From Pseudomonas panipatensis (GTDB lineage: Bacteria; Pseudomonadota; Gammaproteobacteria; Pseudomonadales; Pseudomonadaceae): a stretch of 64,000 nucleotides of DNA. The position numbers were made by a program, and so were the translations under genes. A model generated the notes under the pieces. That model ran no database searches. It saw only the letters and a program-made list of their open reading frames with translations, and was not told the DNA's origin. The stretch is from positions 248,001 through 312,000 of the forward strand of contig NZ_FNDS01000005.1 in NCBI RefSeq assembly GCF_900099785.1, given 5' to 3'. This document shows positions 1 through 8,408 of this stretch, one piece after another. Within the stretch, counting starts at the first letter, position 1, and each line of letters opens with the position of its first letter.

Positions 1-1149
1 CAACTGAAGATGCCGGCCCTGACCCAGTTCACCGACGGCACCGGCCCGGTGTGGAAAGGCGGTCTGTTCCCCTTCCTGTTCATCACCATCGCCTGCGGCG
101 CGGTGTCCGGCTTCCACGCGCTGATCGCTTCGGGCACCACGCCCAAGCTGCTCAGCCGCGAACCCGATGCCCGCTACATCGGCTATGGCGGCATGCTCAT
201 GGAGTCCTTCGTGGCGATCATGGCGATCGTCGCGGCCTCGGTGATCGAGCCGGGCGTCTACTTCGCCATGAACAGCCCGCCGGCCGTGGTCGGCACCGAC
301 GTGGCCGCGGTGGCGACGACCGTCAGCAACTGGGGCTTCGCCATTTCGCCCGAGGTGCTCACGCAGACCGCCAAGGACATCGGCGAAACCACCATCCTGG
401 CCCGTGCCGGTGGTGCGCCGACCCTCGCGGTGGGGATCGCGCAGATCCTCCACAGCGTGCTGCCGGGTGAGAACACCATGGCCTTCTGGTACCACTTCGC
501 GATCCTCTTCGAGGCGCTGTTCATCCTCACCGCGGTGGACGCCGGCACCCGCGCCGGGCGCTTCATGCTGCAGGACCTGCTGGGCAATTTCGTGCCGGCA
601 CTGAAGAAGACCGACTCCTGGACCGCCAACATCATCGGTACCGGTGGTTGCGTGGCGCTGTGGGGCTGGCTGCTGTACCAGGGCGTGGTCGATCCGCTGG
701 GCGGCATCAACACCTTGTGGCCGCTGTTCGGCATCTCCAACCAGATGCTCGCCGGTATCGCACTGATGCTGTCCACCGTGGTGCTGATCAAGATGAAGCG
801 CCAGCAGTACGTCTGGGTGACCATGCTGCCGGCTGCCTGGCTGCTGATCTGCACCTCGACCGCGGGGCTGATCAAGCTCTTCGACTCCAACCCGGCCGTG
901 GGCTTCATCGCTCTTGCCAACAAGTACGGCGCCGCGCTGGACGCCGGGCAGATCCTGGCTCCGGCCAAGGACATCGGCCAGATGAAGACGGTGATGATGA
1001 ACTCCTACATCAATGCCGGACTGACCGTGCTCTTCCTGCTGGTGGTGTTCAGCATCCTGATTTACGCGATCAAGACCGGCACGGCAGCCTGGAGCAAGCC
1101 GGAACGCACCGACAAGGAAGCGCCGTTCCAGTCGATCCCGGAAGCCTGA
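1..1149 (+). CDS. cstA: CstA family carbon-starvation / pyruvate (peptide) transporter, 5'-truncated
   Basis: The reading frame is open from the first base, so the N-terminal part lies outside the window. About 380 C-terminal residues remain and contain at least seven hydrophobic segments. The conserved CstA features visible are the GAVSGFHALIASGTTPK stretch near the start, the ARAGGAPTLAVGIAQI segment and the GISNQMLAGIAL helix. Family members are inner-membrane carriers for pyruvate or peptides, induced on carbon starvation. A YbdD-type gene follows 15 bp downstream, the usual partner of this family. The family call is secure; the substrate (pyruvate versus peptides) cannot be decided from this fragment. 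Confidence 0.93.
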   Translation, partial: QLKMPALTQFTDGTGPVWKGGLFPFLFITIACGAVSGFHALIASGTTPKLLSREPDARYIGYGGMLMESFVAIMAIVAASVIEPGVYFAMNSPPAVVGTDVAAVATTVSNWGFAISPEVLTQTAKDIGETTILARAGGAPTLAVGIAQILHSVLPGENTMAFWYHFAILFEALFILTAVDAGTRAGRFMLQDLLGNFVPALKKTDSWTANIIGTGGCVALWGWLLYQGVVDPLGGINTLWPLFGISNQMLAGIALMLSTVVLIKMKRQQYVWVTMLPAAWLLICTSTAGLIKLFDSNPAVGFIALANKYGAALDAGQILAPAKDIGQMKTVMMNSYINAGLTVLFLLVVFSILIYAIKTGTAAWSKPERTDKEAPFQSIPEA

Positions 1150-1164
1150 TGCAGGAGGTGATCC

Positions 1165-1368
1165 ATGTTCAATGACCTCAGCCGCATGGGTAAGTATCTC
1201 GGGCAGGCCGCGCGCATGCTGGTCGGCATGCCCGACTACGACACCTACGTCGAGCACATGCGCAGCAAGCACCCGGACAAGCCGGTGATGACCTACAAGG
1301 AGTTCTTCCGCGAGCGCCAGGAAGCGCGTTACGGCGGCGGCAAGGGGCGTCCGATCCGTTGTTGTTGA
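1165..1368 (+). CDS. YbdD/YjiX family small protein (DUF466)
   Basis: A 67-residue protein with the family pattern: a basic helical N-terminus, the [24 protein letters not shown] core (here [14 protein letters not shown]), a [20 protein letters not shown] stretch, and a Cys-Cys end. A good ribosome site (aggaggtg) lies before the ATG. YbdD/YjiX proteins are nearly always encoded directly after CstA/BtsT carriers and are thought to be needed for their activity. It is probably co-transcribed with the upstream cstA. An intrinsic terminator follows. Confidence 0.9.
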   Translation: MFNDLSRMGKYLGQAARMLVGMPDYDTYVEHMRSKHPDKPVMTYKEFFRERQEARYGGGKGRPIRCC

Positions 1369-1390
1369 ACGGGTCGATCGGTGTATAAGG

Positions 1391-1422
1391 AAACGGGCCG
1401 CGAGCGATCGCGGCCCGTTTTC
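1391..1422 (+). terminator. Intrinsic terminator after cstA-ybdD
   Basis: AAACGGGCCGCGA and TCGCGGCCCGTTTT form a long perfect stem with a 4-nt loop, followed by T residues. It ends the cstA-ybdD operon just before the yjiA start. Confidence 0.85.
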
Positions 1423-1445
1423 ATTTCCCTGCCTGGATATTTCCC

Positions 1446-2429
1446 ATGAGTGACTCCGTACAGTCCGCGCAGATTCCGGTGACGGTCCTCACCGGCTTCC
1501 TCGGTGCCGGCAAGACCACACTGCTGCGCCATATCCTGCAGGCCGAACACGGCCTGAAAATCGCGGTGATCGAGAACGAATTCAGCGACACGCCGATCGA
1601 CGGCCAACTGCTCGGCGATGCCCCGGCGCAGGTGATGACCCTGTCCAACGGTTGCGTCTGCTGCACGATCAACAGCGACCTGGAAAAAGCCCTGTTCCTG
1701 CTGCTGGAGCGCCGCGACAACGGCGAGATCGCCTTCGACCGCCTGGTGATCGAGTGCACCGGCCTGGCCGATCCGGCGCCGGTGGCGCAGACCTTCTTCG
1801 TCGACGAGATGCTGCGCGAGCGCTACCTGCTCGACGGCATCATCACCCTGGTCGATGCCGCCAACGCCGAGCGCCACCTGCAGGAAGCCATCGCCCAGGC
1901 CCAGGTCGGGTTCGGCGACCGCATCCTGGTGAGCAAGCGCGACCTGGTCGAGGCGGACGCCTACGAGGCGCTGCTCGAACGCCTGCAGCGGATCAACCGC
2001 CGTGCGGAAATCCATCCGGTCGAGCATGGTCGTATCGACCTCGAACGGCTGCTCGACGTGCGCGGTTTCAACCTCAATGGCGAAATCGGCCTGCGTCCGC
2101 TGCGGCCGTTGCGCCCACTGGCGGCGGCCAGCGATCGCATCGCCACCCTGGTGCTGCGCAGCGACAAGCCGCTGGACGTCGAGCGCCTCAGCGAGTTCAT
2201 GGACGACCTGCTGCAATGGCATGGCAACTCGCTGCTGCGCTACAAGGGCGTGCTGAACATTGCCAACGAGCCGCGCCGCCTGGTGTTCCAGGGCGTGCTG
2301 CGCCTCTATGGCTTCGATTGGGACACGCCCTGGCGCGACGACGAGGCGCGCGAGAGCGTGATCGTATTCATCGGCGACAACCTGCCGGAGGAGCAGATCC
2401 GCCAGGGCTTCGAGGCCATCACCGGCTGA
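1446..2429 (+). CDS. yjiA: CobW/YjiA family GTPase (metal chaperone)
   Basis: A 327-residue protein of the COG0523 G3E GTPase family. The Walker A motif GFLGAGKTTLL is at about residues 17-27, the metal-binding CxCC motif (NGCVCC) at about 68-73, the Walker B/ECTGLADPAP segment at about 102-111, and the guanine-specificity SKRD motif at about 164. The C-terminal CobW_C domain (about 235-325) is complete. Family members deliver zinc or another transition metal to client proteins in the cytoplasm. The position beside cstA-ybdD is the same as that of E. coli yjiA beside yjiX/yjiY (btsT). No Zur box was recognised upstream. Confidence 0.92.
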   Translation: MSDSVQSAQIPVTVLTGFLGAGKTTLLRHILQAEHGLKIAVIENEFSDTPIDGQLLGDAPAQVMTLSNGCVCCTINSDLEKALFLLLERRDNGEIAFDRLVIECTGLADPAPVAQTFFVDEMLRERYLLDGIITLVDAANAERHLQEAIAQAQVGFGDRILVSKRDLVEADAYEALLERLQRINRRAEIHPVEHGRIDLERLLDVRGFNLNGEIGLRPLRPLRPLAAASDRIATLVLRSDKPLDVERLSEFMDDLLQWHGNSLLRYKGVLNIANEPRRLVFQGVLRLYGFDWDTPWRDDEARESVIVFIGDNLPEEQIRQGFEAITG

Positions 2430-2508
2430 CTCCTCCGCTCGCGGTCATCCGCCGTGCCGGGATGGACGGATCGGCGTGGGAGGGGGAATGCGCGTTGCAC
2501 TGCCAAGA

Positions 2509-2535
2509 AAAACGCCCGGCATCGGCCGGGCGTTT
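2509..2535. terminator. Bidirectional terminator between yjiA and the APC permease
   Basis: AAACGCCCGGC, then a short loop, then GCCGGGCGTTTT. A-tract and T-tract flank the stem, so it can end both the rightward yjiA transcript and the leftward permease transcript. Confidence 0.8.
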
Positions 2536-2551
2536 TCATTGGCGCGTCAAC

Positions 2552-4039
2552 TCAGTGGCGCGACAGCTTCCAGGCGTCGCCCGCCGGGGCGGTGCCCTTG
2601 TCGTAGGGGCGGAACAGCAGCATGTACAGCAGACCCAGACCGATGACGATGGAGCCGGTGAGGATGATGCCGTAGTTGATGTACCAGGGCGCGTCGGGGG
2701 TGCGCGGCCAGGACATGTTGACGATCGCCATCAGGCCGTAGGCCAGGGCCGCGATGTTCACCGGCCAGCCCCAGATACCCAGGGTGAAGGCACCGGCGGG
2801 CTTCCAGCCACGCATACGGGCGAACAGGGCGCCGCTGACGATCATCTGGAAGGCCAGGTAGATGCCGATGGCGGCGAAGCTGACCACGGTGGCGATGGAG
2901 TTCTGCAGGAAGTAGCCGAGCACCACGATGGTTGCCGGAATCACGCCACAGGTGATCAGCGCCGCGGTGGGTACGTGGGTGTTCGGCGACAGGCGTTTCA
3001 GCAGGCCGCTGCCCATGACCATCTCATCGCGGGCGTAGGAGTACAGCAGGCGGCTGGCGGCGGCTTGCAGGCTGAGCACGCAGGAGACGAAGGAGACCAG
3101 GATCACCGCCATGACCATGCGCGCCCCGAGTACGCCGAAGGCGCCGTCGAAGATGGTGGTCATCGGGTCCTTGTCGGCGCCGGAGATCACCGCGGCCATG
3201 TCCGGTACGGCGAGAATCAGCGCCAGGGCGGCGAACATCGAGGCGCCACCGCCGATCCAGATGGTCATGCGCATGGCCTTGGGAATGCGCCGGCTCGGGT
3301 TCGGGGTTTCTTCGGCGACGTCACCGCAGGCCTCGAAGCCGTAGTAGAGGAACATGCCGGCCAGGGAGGCGGTGAGGAAGGCCGGCCAGTAGGAGCCGTC
3401 GATGCGGATGTCGAAGGTGTTGAACAGCACGCTCAGCGGCTGGTGGCGTTCGAAGATCAGCAGGTAGCCGCCGATCACGATGGCGCCGATCAGTTCGCAG
3501 AGGAAGCCGAACATGGCCACTCGCGCCAGTAGCTTGGTGCCGCTGAGGTTGAGCAGGGTGGCCATCAGGGTCAGGCTCAGGCCGACCAGGGTATTGGTCG
3601 CGGGGTTCGCCTCGAAGCCGAGCAAGGTGGCGATGTAGGGGCCGGCGCCGAGGGCCACCGCGGCGATGGTCACGCACAGCGAGCAGGAGTAGATCCAGCC
3701 GACCATCCAGGCCCAGCGTTTGCCCACCAGGCGCCGTGCCCAGGGGTAGACGCCACCGGAGATGGGGAACTGCGAGACCACTTCGCAGAAGATCAGACAC
3801 ACCAGCATCTGTCCGAGGCCCACCAGCAGGTACGACCAGAACATCGGCGGCCCGCCGGCGGCGAGGCACAGCCCGAAGATGGTGTACACGCCCACCACCG
3901 GAGAGAGGTAGGTGAAGCCCAGGGCGAAGTTCTCCCAGAGGCTCATGCTGCGTTCGAAGTTCGAGGAGTAGCCCAGTGCTCGCAGTTGCTCCGCGTCGCG
4001 GTCTTCCGCAGTGAGCCCGGGTTGGATCGAGCTGTTCAT
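2552..4039 (-). CDS. APC superfamily amino-acid/amine permease
   Basis: About 495 residues with roughly 12 hydrophobic helices. The hallmark first helix is FALGFTYLSPVVGVYTIFG. Further family-typical segments are PISGGVYPWARRLVGKRW and YYGFEACGDVAEETPNPSRRIPKA. It is closest in look to the amino-acid/choline (ACT) group of yeast GABA permease-like carriers, which take up amino acids, GABA or amines by proton symport. The ATG at 4039 is chosen over an upstream start because AAGGAAC lies 8 nt before it. It is on the same strand as the GntR, ligase and P450 genes and has its own AT-rich promoter region. It is the likely importer for the catabolic island. Confidence 0.88.
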   Translation of the reverse strand: MNSSIQPGLTAEDRDAEQLRALGYSSNFERSMSLWENFALGFTYLSPVVGVYTIFGLCLAAGGPPMFWSYLLVGLGQMLVCLIFCEVVSQFPISGGVYPWARRLVGKRWAWMVGWIYSCSLCVTIAAVALGAGPYIATLLGFEANPATNTLVGLSLTLMATLLNLSGTKLLARVAMFGFLCELIGAIVIGGYLLIFERHQPLSVLFNTFDIRIDGSYWPAFLTASLAGMFLYYGFEACGDVAEETPNPSRRIPKAMRMTIWIGGGASMFAALALILAVPDMAAVISGADKDPMTTIFDGAFGVLGARMVMAVILVSFVSCVLSLQAAASRLLYSYARDEMVMGSGLLKRLSPNTHVPTAALITCGVIPATIVVLGYFLQNSIATVVSFAAIGIYLAFQMIVSGALFARMRGWKPAGAFTLGIWGWPVNIAALAYGLMAIVNMSWPRTPDAPWYINYGIILTGSIVIGLGLLYMLLFRPYDKGTAPAGDAWKLSRH

Positions 4040-4408
4040 CGTTGTTGTTCCTTTGTGAGTATGCCCGGCGGCATCGAACAGGTAGATCAGAGCCTTGGTC
4101 ATGTATCGCGCTGCTCCCGTGGTGCTTCGGGAAGGCGCATGGCCTAGGCCGGCTGGCGCTTGGGTAACAGTTTTGGCTGTCGGCAGAAAGCAAGCACAGC
4201 CTATTCCATATTACATATGATTTAAAATGTTTTATCTCGGCTCAGGCGAAATCCTTGGGCTTGCGAGGTATCGGGGGCGTTGGGTGTGGGGTGTATGGCC
4301 GGCGTCTTTGCCTGCGGCGCCGGTATCCGTATGGGTGAAGCGATGCCGCTGAACCTTATCGGGGCAAGCGCCACCTATTTCGCCCTGTTCTGGGGCGCTT
4401 CGACGCAG
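4040..4408. other. Non-coding stretch upstream of the permease
   Basis: About 370 bp without a convincing gene. The part next to the permease (4190-4240) is AT-rich and holds the inverted repeat CATATTACATATG and the 13-bp element shared with three other promoters of the island. The rest is GC-rich spacer reaching the stop codon of the Cache protein gene at 4409. Confidence 0.6.
4216..4228 (+). promoter_or_regulatory. Shared AT-rich element, site 1 (permease promoter)
   Basis: TATGATTTAAAAT, 10 of 13 bases like the sites at 12245 and 14786. It is preceded by CCATAT, as is the site at 14786. It could be a binding site for the cluster's own regulator. Confidence 0.35.
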
Positions 4409-5161
4409 TCAGGCCGCGCGCCGGCGCCTCTCCGGGAGTCGCGCGAGTGTCCAGTGCGCCGATTGTTCCGCCAGGGGCATGTACTGGCAGTCGCTGTCGA
4501 TGCGGCTGAGGCCCAGGCTGGCCATTTCCCCGGCGGTCCAGTTGGCGGTGTTGGTCGCCACGACACGGCCTTCGCTGCTGAGGATCAGCGCTTCGTGGCT
4601 CATGCGCATCAGGCTGGAGGTGACGACGCGCTCGAACTTGTTGAGCGCCACGTCGGCAGCGGCCACGCCGATGAACTGGCCGTTCACCAGGATCGGCATG
4701 GAGAAGGTGAGGATGTACATGTCCTGGCCGTAGAGGTCGACATAGGGGCCGACCACGGTGCTGCGGCCGCTGTTGCGCGGGCGCGAGAACCAGAGCATGT
4801 CGCTGTAGTCGTAGAAACTCTCGCTGCCGCGATTGAAGTTCAGGCTCAGGGGCATGACACGCCCGCCAGCGCCGAGCTGGCGCCACTCAAGGTACATTTC
4901 CTTGTCTTGCAGCACGCCGGGCTGCAGGACTACGCCGGTGCCTTGCAGGCAGGAACCGGCTTTGCTCAGGCTGGATTCGATCAGCGGTTTCAGGCTGGCC
5001 AGTTCAGTGGAGGTCATGACCCGCCCGGCGTCGTTGCAGCGTTGCCACAAATGGGTGATTTCGTCCGACAGCACGCCAATCTGCGCAAAAATGTTACTGA
5101 TGGAAACGTCGATGCGCTGGGCGCATTCCCGTATTTCTTCGCAAGACATCGGGGTTGCCAT
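4409..5161 (-). CDS. Soluble Cache-domain protein (copy 1)
   Basis: A 250-residue protein without a signal peptide or membrane segment. A helical N-terminus (about 1-80, with IDVSISNIFAQIG) is followed by a PDC/Cache-like domain (about 85-240). Recognisable parts are GPYVDLYGQDMYILTFSMPI, the VAAADVALNKFE strand-helix and a final GRVVATNTANW. Cache domains normally sit outside the membrane in chemoreceptors and kinases; here the domain stands alone and should be cytoplasmic. A paralogue lies at 14971-15726, at the other end of the cluster, and shares GTGVVL, LNFNR, FYDY/FYNY and ANTANW. Its role is unknown. A ligand-sensing or ligand-buffering role is an inference. Confidence 0.75.
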   Translation of the reverse strand: MATPMSCEEIRECAQRIDVSISNIFAQIGVLSDEITHLWQRCNDAGRVMTSTELASLKPLIESSLSKAGSCLQGTGVVLQPGVLQDKEMYLEWRQLGAGGRVMPLSLNFNRGSESFYDYSDMLWFSRPRNSGRSTVVGPYVDLYGQDMYILTFSMPILVNGQFIGVAAADVALNKFERVVTSSLMRMSHEALILSSEGRVVATNTANWTAGEMASLGLSRIDSDCQYMPLAEQSAHWTLARLPERRRRAA

Positions 5162-5262
5162 GGCTTGGCCTCGTTCATTGTGCTGTTGTCGGCCGCCGGA
5201 TTGCAGATTTGCTGCTAAGACAAAGGTTTGGCGGTAGGAATGAACGGCAAGCGCTATGCCAA

Positions 5263-6012
5263 CTACGGCGCTTCCTGGGCCAAAAGATCTAATTTCATAT
5301 CTATAAGCCGTTTTATGCCCCGATTGACGTGGGCTTCGACCATGGCGCCCGCCAGGTTGGGGTCGCCGGCGACAATGGCTTCGCGGATCGCCGCGTGTTC
5401 CTGCTGGATGGTTTCCACGCTGGGCGCGCCCTCGACCGTCAGCCAGAGCAACTCGCCGATCTCCGCTTGCAGGCGGATTTCCGCGTGGGTCAGGCGCACG
5501 GACTGCGATGCGACGGCGATCTCGATGTGGAAGCGGGCGTCCGCGCGTCGCCGTTCATGGCGCGTGCTGGCCTTGCCGAGCGCCTCGATGTACTGCGCCA
5601 GGTGCTGGTGGTGTTCGCGCGAGGCGCGTTTGGCGGCCAGGCGCGCGGCGGCGCCGGAGATGGCGATGTGCTCGTCGCCCAGGTCGCGCAGGTCGATGGT
5701 GCTCAGTTCGTCCAGGCGGCTCAGGACGATGTCGGTGGGGATTTCTTCTACCGCGCGAATGAAGCTGCCGCCATTGCGCCCGCGGCGGGTCTCGATCACG
5801 CCACGCTGGCGCAGGTAGGCGAGGGCTTCGCGCAGGGTTACGGTGGCGACGCCGAATTGCATGGCCAGTTCGGTTTCGCTGGGCAGTTGCTGGCCCTGGG
5901 CGAACAGGCCGAGGTCCACGGCGTCCATCAGCCGACGCACGACTTCCTCGGTGCGTCCTTCCTGACGTAGGCGAATGAACGAGCCGGGGGAGTTGGGAGA
6001 GGTTCCGTTCAT
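5263..6012 (-). CDS. FadR-type (GntR/FCD) transcriptional regulator
   Basis: 249 residues. The N-terminal winged helix is at about 20-85, with the GntR signature LPSETELAMQFGVATVTLREALAYL (in parts) and RRGRNGGSF wing. The C-terminal FCD all-helical ligand-binding domain (about 105-235) shows the metal-ligand pattern D...H (RADARFHIEIA), an H in EHAAIREAI and a final H in VEAHVNRGI. FadR-family proteins usually repress catabolic genes and release DNA on binding an organic acid. It lies between the Cache gene and the ligase operon, and is the obvious candidate regulator of the island. No Shine-Dalgarno is visible at the ATG. Confidence 0.9.
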   Translation of the reverse strand: MNGTSPNSPGSFIRLRQEGRTEEVVRRLMDAVDLGLFAQGQQLPSETELAMQFGVATVTLREALAYLRQRGVIETRRGRNGGSFIRAVEEIPTDIVLSRLDELSTIDLRDLGDEHIAISGAAARLAAKRASREHHQHLAQYIEALGKASTRHERRRADARFHIEIAVASQSVRLTHAEIRLQAEIGELLWLTVEGAPSVETIQQEHAAIREAIVAGDPNLAGAMVEAHVNRGIKRLIDMKLDLLAQEAP

Positions 6013-6106
6013 ACTGCGTGAGGTCGTGGCGCCTGTGCTACCCGCCAGGGGTGAGCGCCGCTACCTGAACTCCTGTAAGAGGGGCCGGTGGCTGAGGGAC
6101 TGACGC

Positions 6107-6122
6107 AGTATAACCTCATACT
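6107..6122 (-). promoter_or_regulatory. -10 element and inverted repeat upstream of the FadR-type regulator gene
   Basis: AGTATAACCTCATACT is a 5-bp inverted repeat with a 6-bp spacer. On the minus strand its end reads TATACT, a good -10 box about 95 bp before the regulator gene. An autoregulatory operator is plausible. Confidence 0.45.
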
Positions 6123-6142
6123 CAGAGCTTATTGTCGAATCG

Positions 6143-6167
6143 AGGCCGCCCCGAGGGGCGGCCTTTT
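6143..6167. terminator. Intrinsic terminator between the regulator gene and the solute-binding gene
   Basis: AGGCCGCCCC, a 2-nt loop, GGGGCGGCC and then TTTT on the plus strand. It lies just downstream of the stop of the leftward ligase/binding-protein operon, with A residues on the far side, so it may act in both directions. Confidence 0.7.
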
Positions 6168-6179
6168 CCTGGGACTCGC

Positions 6180-6875
6180 TCAGAACGGGTAGGGCAGCGA
6201 GGTCATCCATTTCTTCCAGATGCGCTGCAGTTCACCGTCGGCCTTCAGCGCCGCGAGTGCGCTGTCGACCTGATCGAGCCAGGCGGGGTTGCCCTTCCTG
6301 ACCGCGATGCCCCAGCGGTTGCGGGTCGCAACGCTGAAACCGATGGTCAGGTCGGCTTCCTCGGCCAGCGGCACCAGTGCCACGTCATCGTCCACCAGGG
6401 CGTCGATGCGCCCGTCCCGCAGCGCTTGCACCATGTCACCGAGGACGTCGTCCGACTCGCCGGAGAAGGGCACGCGAATGCAGCCGTCGAAGGTTTCCGC
6501 CAGGGCCATGTTGAGGCTGTTGGCGATGGCCCCGACTTTCTTGCCGCGCAGGTCGGCAGGGCTCTTCACCGGGCTTCCGCGCAGCACCATCACGGCTTCG
6601 TCGAACACCGCATAGGGCTCGGTGAAGTCGGCCAGGGTCTTGCGGTAGTCGGAGATGCCTTGGCCGCAGAGCAGGATGTCGCCGTCGCCCGCTTCGAGCA
6701 TCGGATAGAAATCCGCCCAGTTGCGGTAGACGAACTGCGCCTGCCGGCCGAGCCGCGCGGCCAGCGCGCGGGCGACGTCCGACTCGTAGCCGTGGCGGTA
6801 GCCGTCGGCGTCCTTCCAGAACAGTGGCGGCGCCGGCAGGTCGGCGCAGAGTACGTTGAGGGTGGTCTGGCTCAT
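6180..6875 (-). CDS. Solute-binding protein family 3, without signal peptide
   Basis: 231 residues with the SBP_bac_3 fold: LNVLCADLPAPPLFW, a GYESDVARALAARLG segment, and the ligand-pocket region GDGDILLCGQGISDYRKTLADFTEPY. The second lobe holds DLRGKKVGAIANSLN and RDGRIDALVDD. Periplasmic relatives begin with a signal peptide; this one starts MSQTTLNVLC and the upstream in-frame extension is not a signal either. The ATG overlaps the TGA of the ligase gene (ATGA), so the two are translationally coupled. No ABC permease or ATPase gene is nearby. It is therefore probably a cytoplasmic ligand-binding partner or a relic of a transport system. Confidence 0.85.
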   Translation of the reverse strand: MSQTTLNVLCADLPAPPLFWKDADGYRHGYESDVARALAARLGRQAQFVYRNWADFYPMLEAGDGDILLCGQGISDYRKTLADFTEPYAVFDEAVMVLRGSPVKSPADLRGKKVGAIANSLNMALAETFDGCIRVPFSGESDDVLGDMVQALRDGRIDALVDDDVALVPLAEEADLTIGFSVATRNRWGIAVRKGNPAWLDQVDSALAALKADGELQRIWKKWMTSLPYPF

Positions 6876-8245
6876 GGCAGGTAATCCATGTACATCTTGC
6901 TTTCCCATTCGGTGACCACGGAGCAGTAGCGCGCCCACTCGTCAGCCTTGAGGTCGCGGTAGAGCTCGGCCATCTCCGCCGGCAGGGCGTTGCGCACCAC
7001 GGCATCCTGGTCGAACGCCTGCACCGCTTCGCCGAGGGTCAGCGGCATGCGCACGCTTTCCTGGCTGCGCGGGATGCTGTCGCTGTTGTCCGGGGCGCCC
7101 GGATCGAGGCGCTTGTCCAGGCCGTCACGGATGGCCGCGAGCAGCAGGGTGTGCGACAGGTAGGGGTTCACGCTGGCATCGGGCAGCTTGTATTCGAGGC
7201 GGCCGTTGGCCGACAGGCGCACGGTGCAGGTCTTGTTGTCCATGCCCCAGTTGAGGCGGTTGGGGGCGAACAGGCCGGCATCCCAGAAGCGCTTGTAGGA
7301 GTTCACCGTGGAGGCCATCACCAGCATCGAGCCCGGCGCGTGGGCGAGCAGGCCGCCGAGGGCGTGCAGGCCGGTGTCGGTCAGGTGCAGGTCGCGACGG
7401 CCGGCTTCGGCGATGGCGTTCTGCGTGCCGCGCCAGAGGCTGAAGTTGTGGTGGCAGCCGCTGCCCATGCTGCCGGTGGTCGGCTTCGGCATGAAGCTGG
7501 CGCGCACGCCGAACTCGTTGGCTACCTGGCGGCAGATCAGGCGGTAGGTGACCAGGCGGTCGGCGGTCTTCTCGCAGTCATCGAACATCCAGTTCAGTTC
7601 GAGCTGGCCCGGGTCTTCGTAGTCGCCCTCGATCATGTCCAGGCCCATGGCGCCGGCGTATTCCATCACGCGCTTGAAGATCGGCCGCATCATTTCCAGG
7701 TTGCCCAGGTGGTAGGCGGGGCTGGCGCCCGGACGCACCTTGACTTCGAGCTTGTCGCCGAACCAGGTCATTTCCGGTTCGCAGCCGGTCTTCAGGCTCA
7801 GGCCGGTTTGCTCGACGAAGTTCTGGTGGGTATCGATCAGCAGGCCGCGAACGTCGGTGGACAGGGGCGCGCCGCCGATCTCCAGGCGATGCTCCGGCTC
7901 GTACAGGCGGCAGTAGAAGCTGCCGATCGAGCGGTCCCAGGGCAGCACGTTGAAGCTCGATGTGTCGGGGATCGCGGTGAATTCCGCGGCCTGGGCGCCG
8001 CCGCCGAGGAGCACGCCGGCGCGGGTGCTTTGCAGGTCGGACAGCGCGGTACGGTGGAATTGCACGCCTTTTTCCAGGTTGCGCAGCAGGTGCTTGGCCG
8101 GCACCACCTTGGCGATGACCCGGCCACTGAGCGTGACCACCTGGTAGTAGAGGTATTCCACGCCGGACTCGCGGATACGGGCGCTGAGTTCCTGAGTGAC
8201 GGCAGAGCGGGTGTTGAGTTCTTTATGCAGGTCTAACGCAGTCAT
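6872..8245 (-). CDS. Glutamine synthetase-like gamma-glutamyl ligase
   Basis: 457 residues. The GS beta-grasp N-domain is followed by the catalytic barrel. Visible motifs are the GCEPEMTWFGDK metal-ligand segment, MIEGDYEDPGQLELNW (second Glu pair), FMPKPTTGSMGSGCHHNFSLW (ATP/His motif) and NRLNWGMDNKTCTVRL. Length and spacing fit the GlnA-like/PuuA group rather than the true nitrogen-assimilation GlnA, as the adenylylation-site Tyr motif (NLYDLP) is not seen. Such enzymes couple glutamate to an amine or amino acid with ATP. With the amidotransferases and aldehyde dehydrogenase of the cluster this suggests a Puu-like route. The substrate is undefined. Confidence 0.88.
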   Translation of the reverse strand: MTALDLHKELNTRSAVTQELSARIRESGVEYLYYQVVTLSGRVIAKVVPAKHLLRNLEKGVQFHRTALSDLQSTRAGVLLGGGAQAAEFTAIPDTSSFNVLPWDRSIGSFYCRLYEPEHRLEIGGAPLSTDVRGLLIDTHQNFVEQTGLSLKTGCEPEMTWFGDKLEVKVRPGASPAYHLGNLEMMRPIFKRVMEYAGAMGLDMIEGDYEDPGQLELNWMFDDCEKTADRLVTYRLICRQVANEFGVRASFMPKPTTGSMGSGCHHNFSLWRGTQNAIAEAGRRDLHLTDTGLHALGGLLAHAPGSMLVMASTVNSYKRFWDAGLFAPNRLNWGMDNKTCTVRLSANGRLEYKLPDASVNPYLSHTLLLAAIRDGLDKRLDPGAPDNSDSIPRSQESVRMPLTLGEAVQAFDQDAVVRNALPAEMAELYRDLKADEWARYCSVVTEWESKMYMDYLP

Positions 8246-8331
8246 TGGAGCGCTCCTCTAGCACCGGCATGGCAAGGCACGATGCTGCGGATGGTTGGGA
8301 TGCCTTCGTGGTCGTCGGCATATTTATTAAA

Positions 8332-8344
8332 TATGATGTTATAT
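8332..8344 (+). promoter_or_regulatory. Shared AT-rich element, site 2 (ligase promoter)
   Basis: TATGATGTTATAT, 10 of 13 bases like the 12245 site. It lies directly beside CATATTTATTAAATATG, a perfect 8-bp inverted repeat around one base, about 85 bp before the ligase gene. Confidence 0.4.
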
Positions 8345-8408
8345 GTTTTGTTGCGTGTAAAAAGCGCTTTCCGGGAGATTGCGGCCTCCGTTACGGGTGG
8401 ATTCGAGT

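Noticed and set aside
1652-3532. A 626-codon open frame across yjiA and the permease gene
   Set aside because: It runs in another frame of yjiA and antisense to the permease, is Arg/Gly-rich and crosses a terminator.
5228-5970. Rightward open frames over the FadR-type regulator
   Set aside because: The minus strand gives a full GntR/FCD protein; the plus-strand frames have no domain and no ribosome site.
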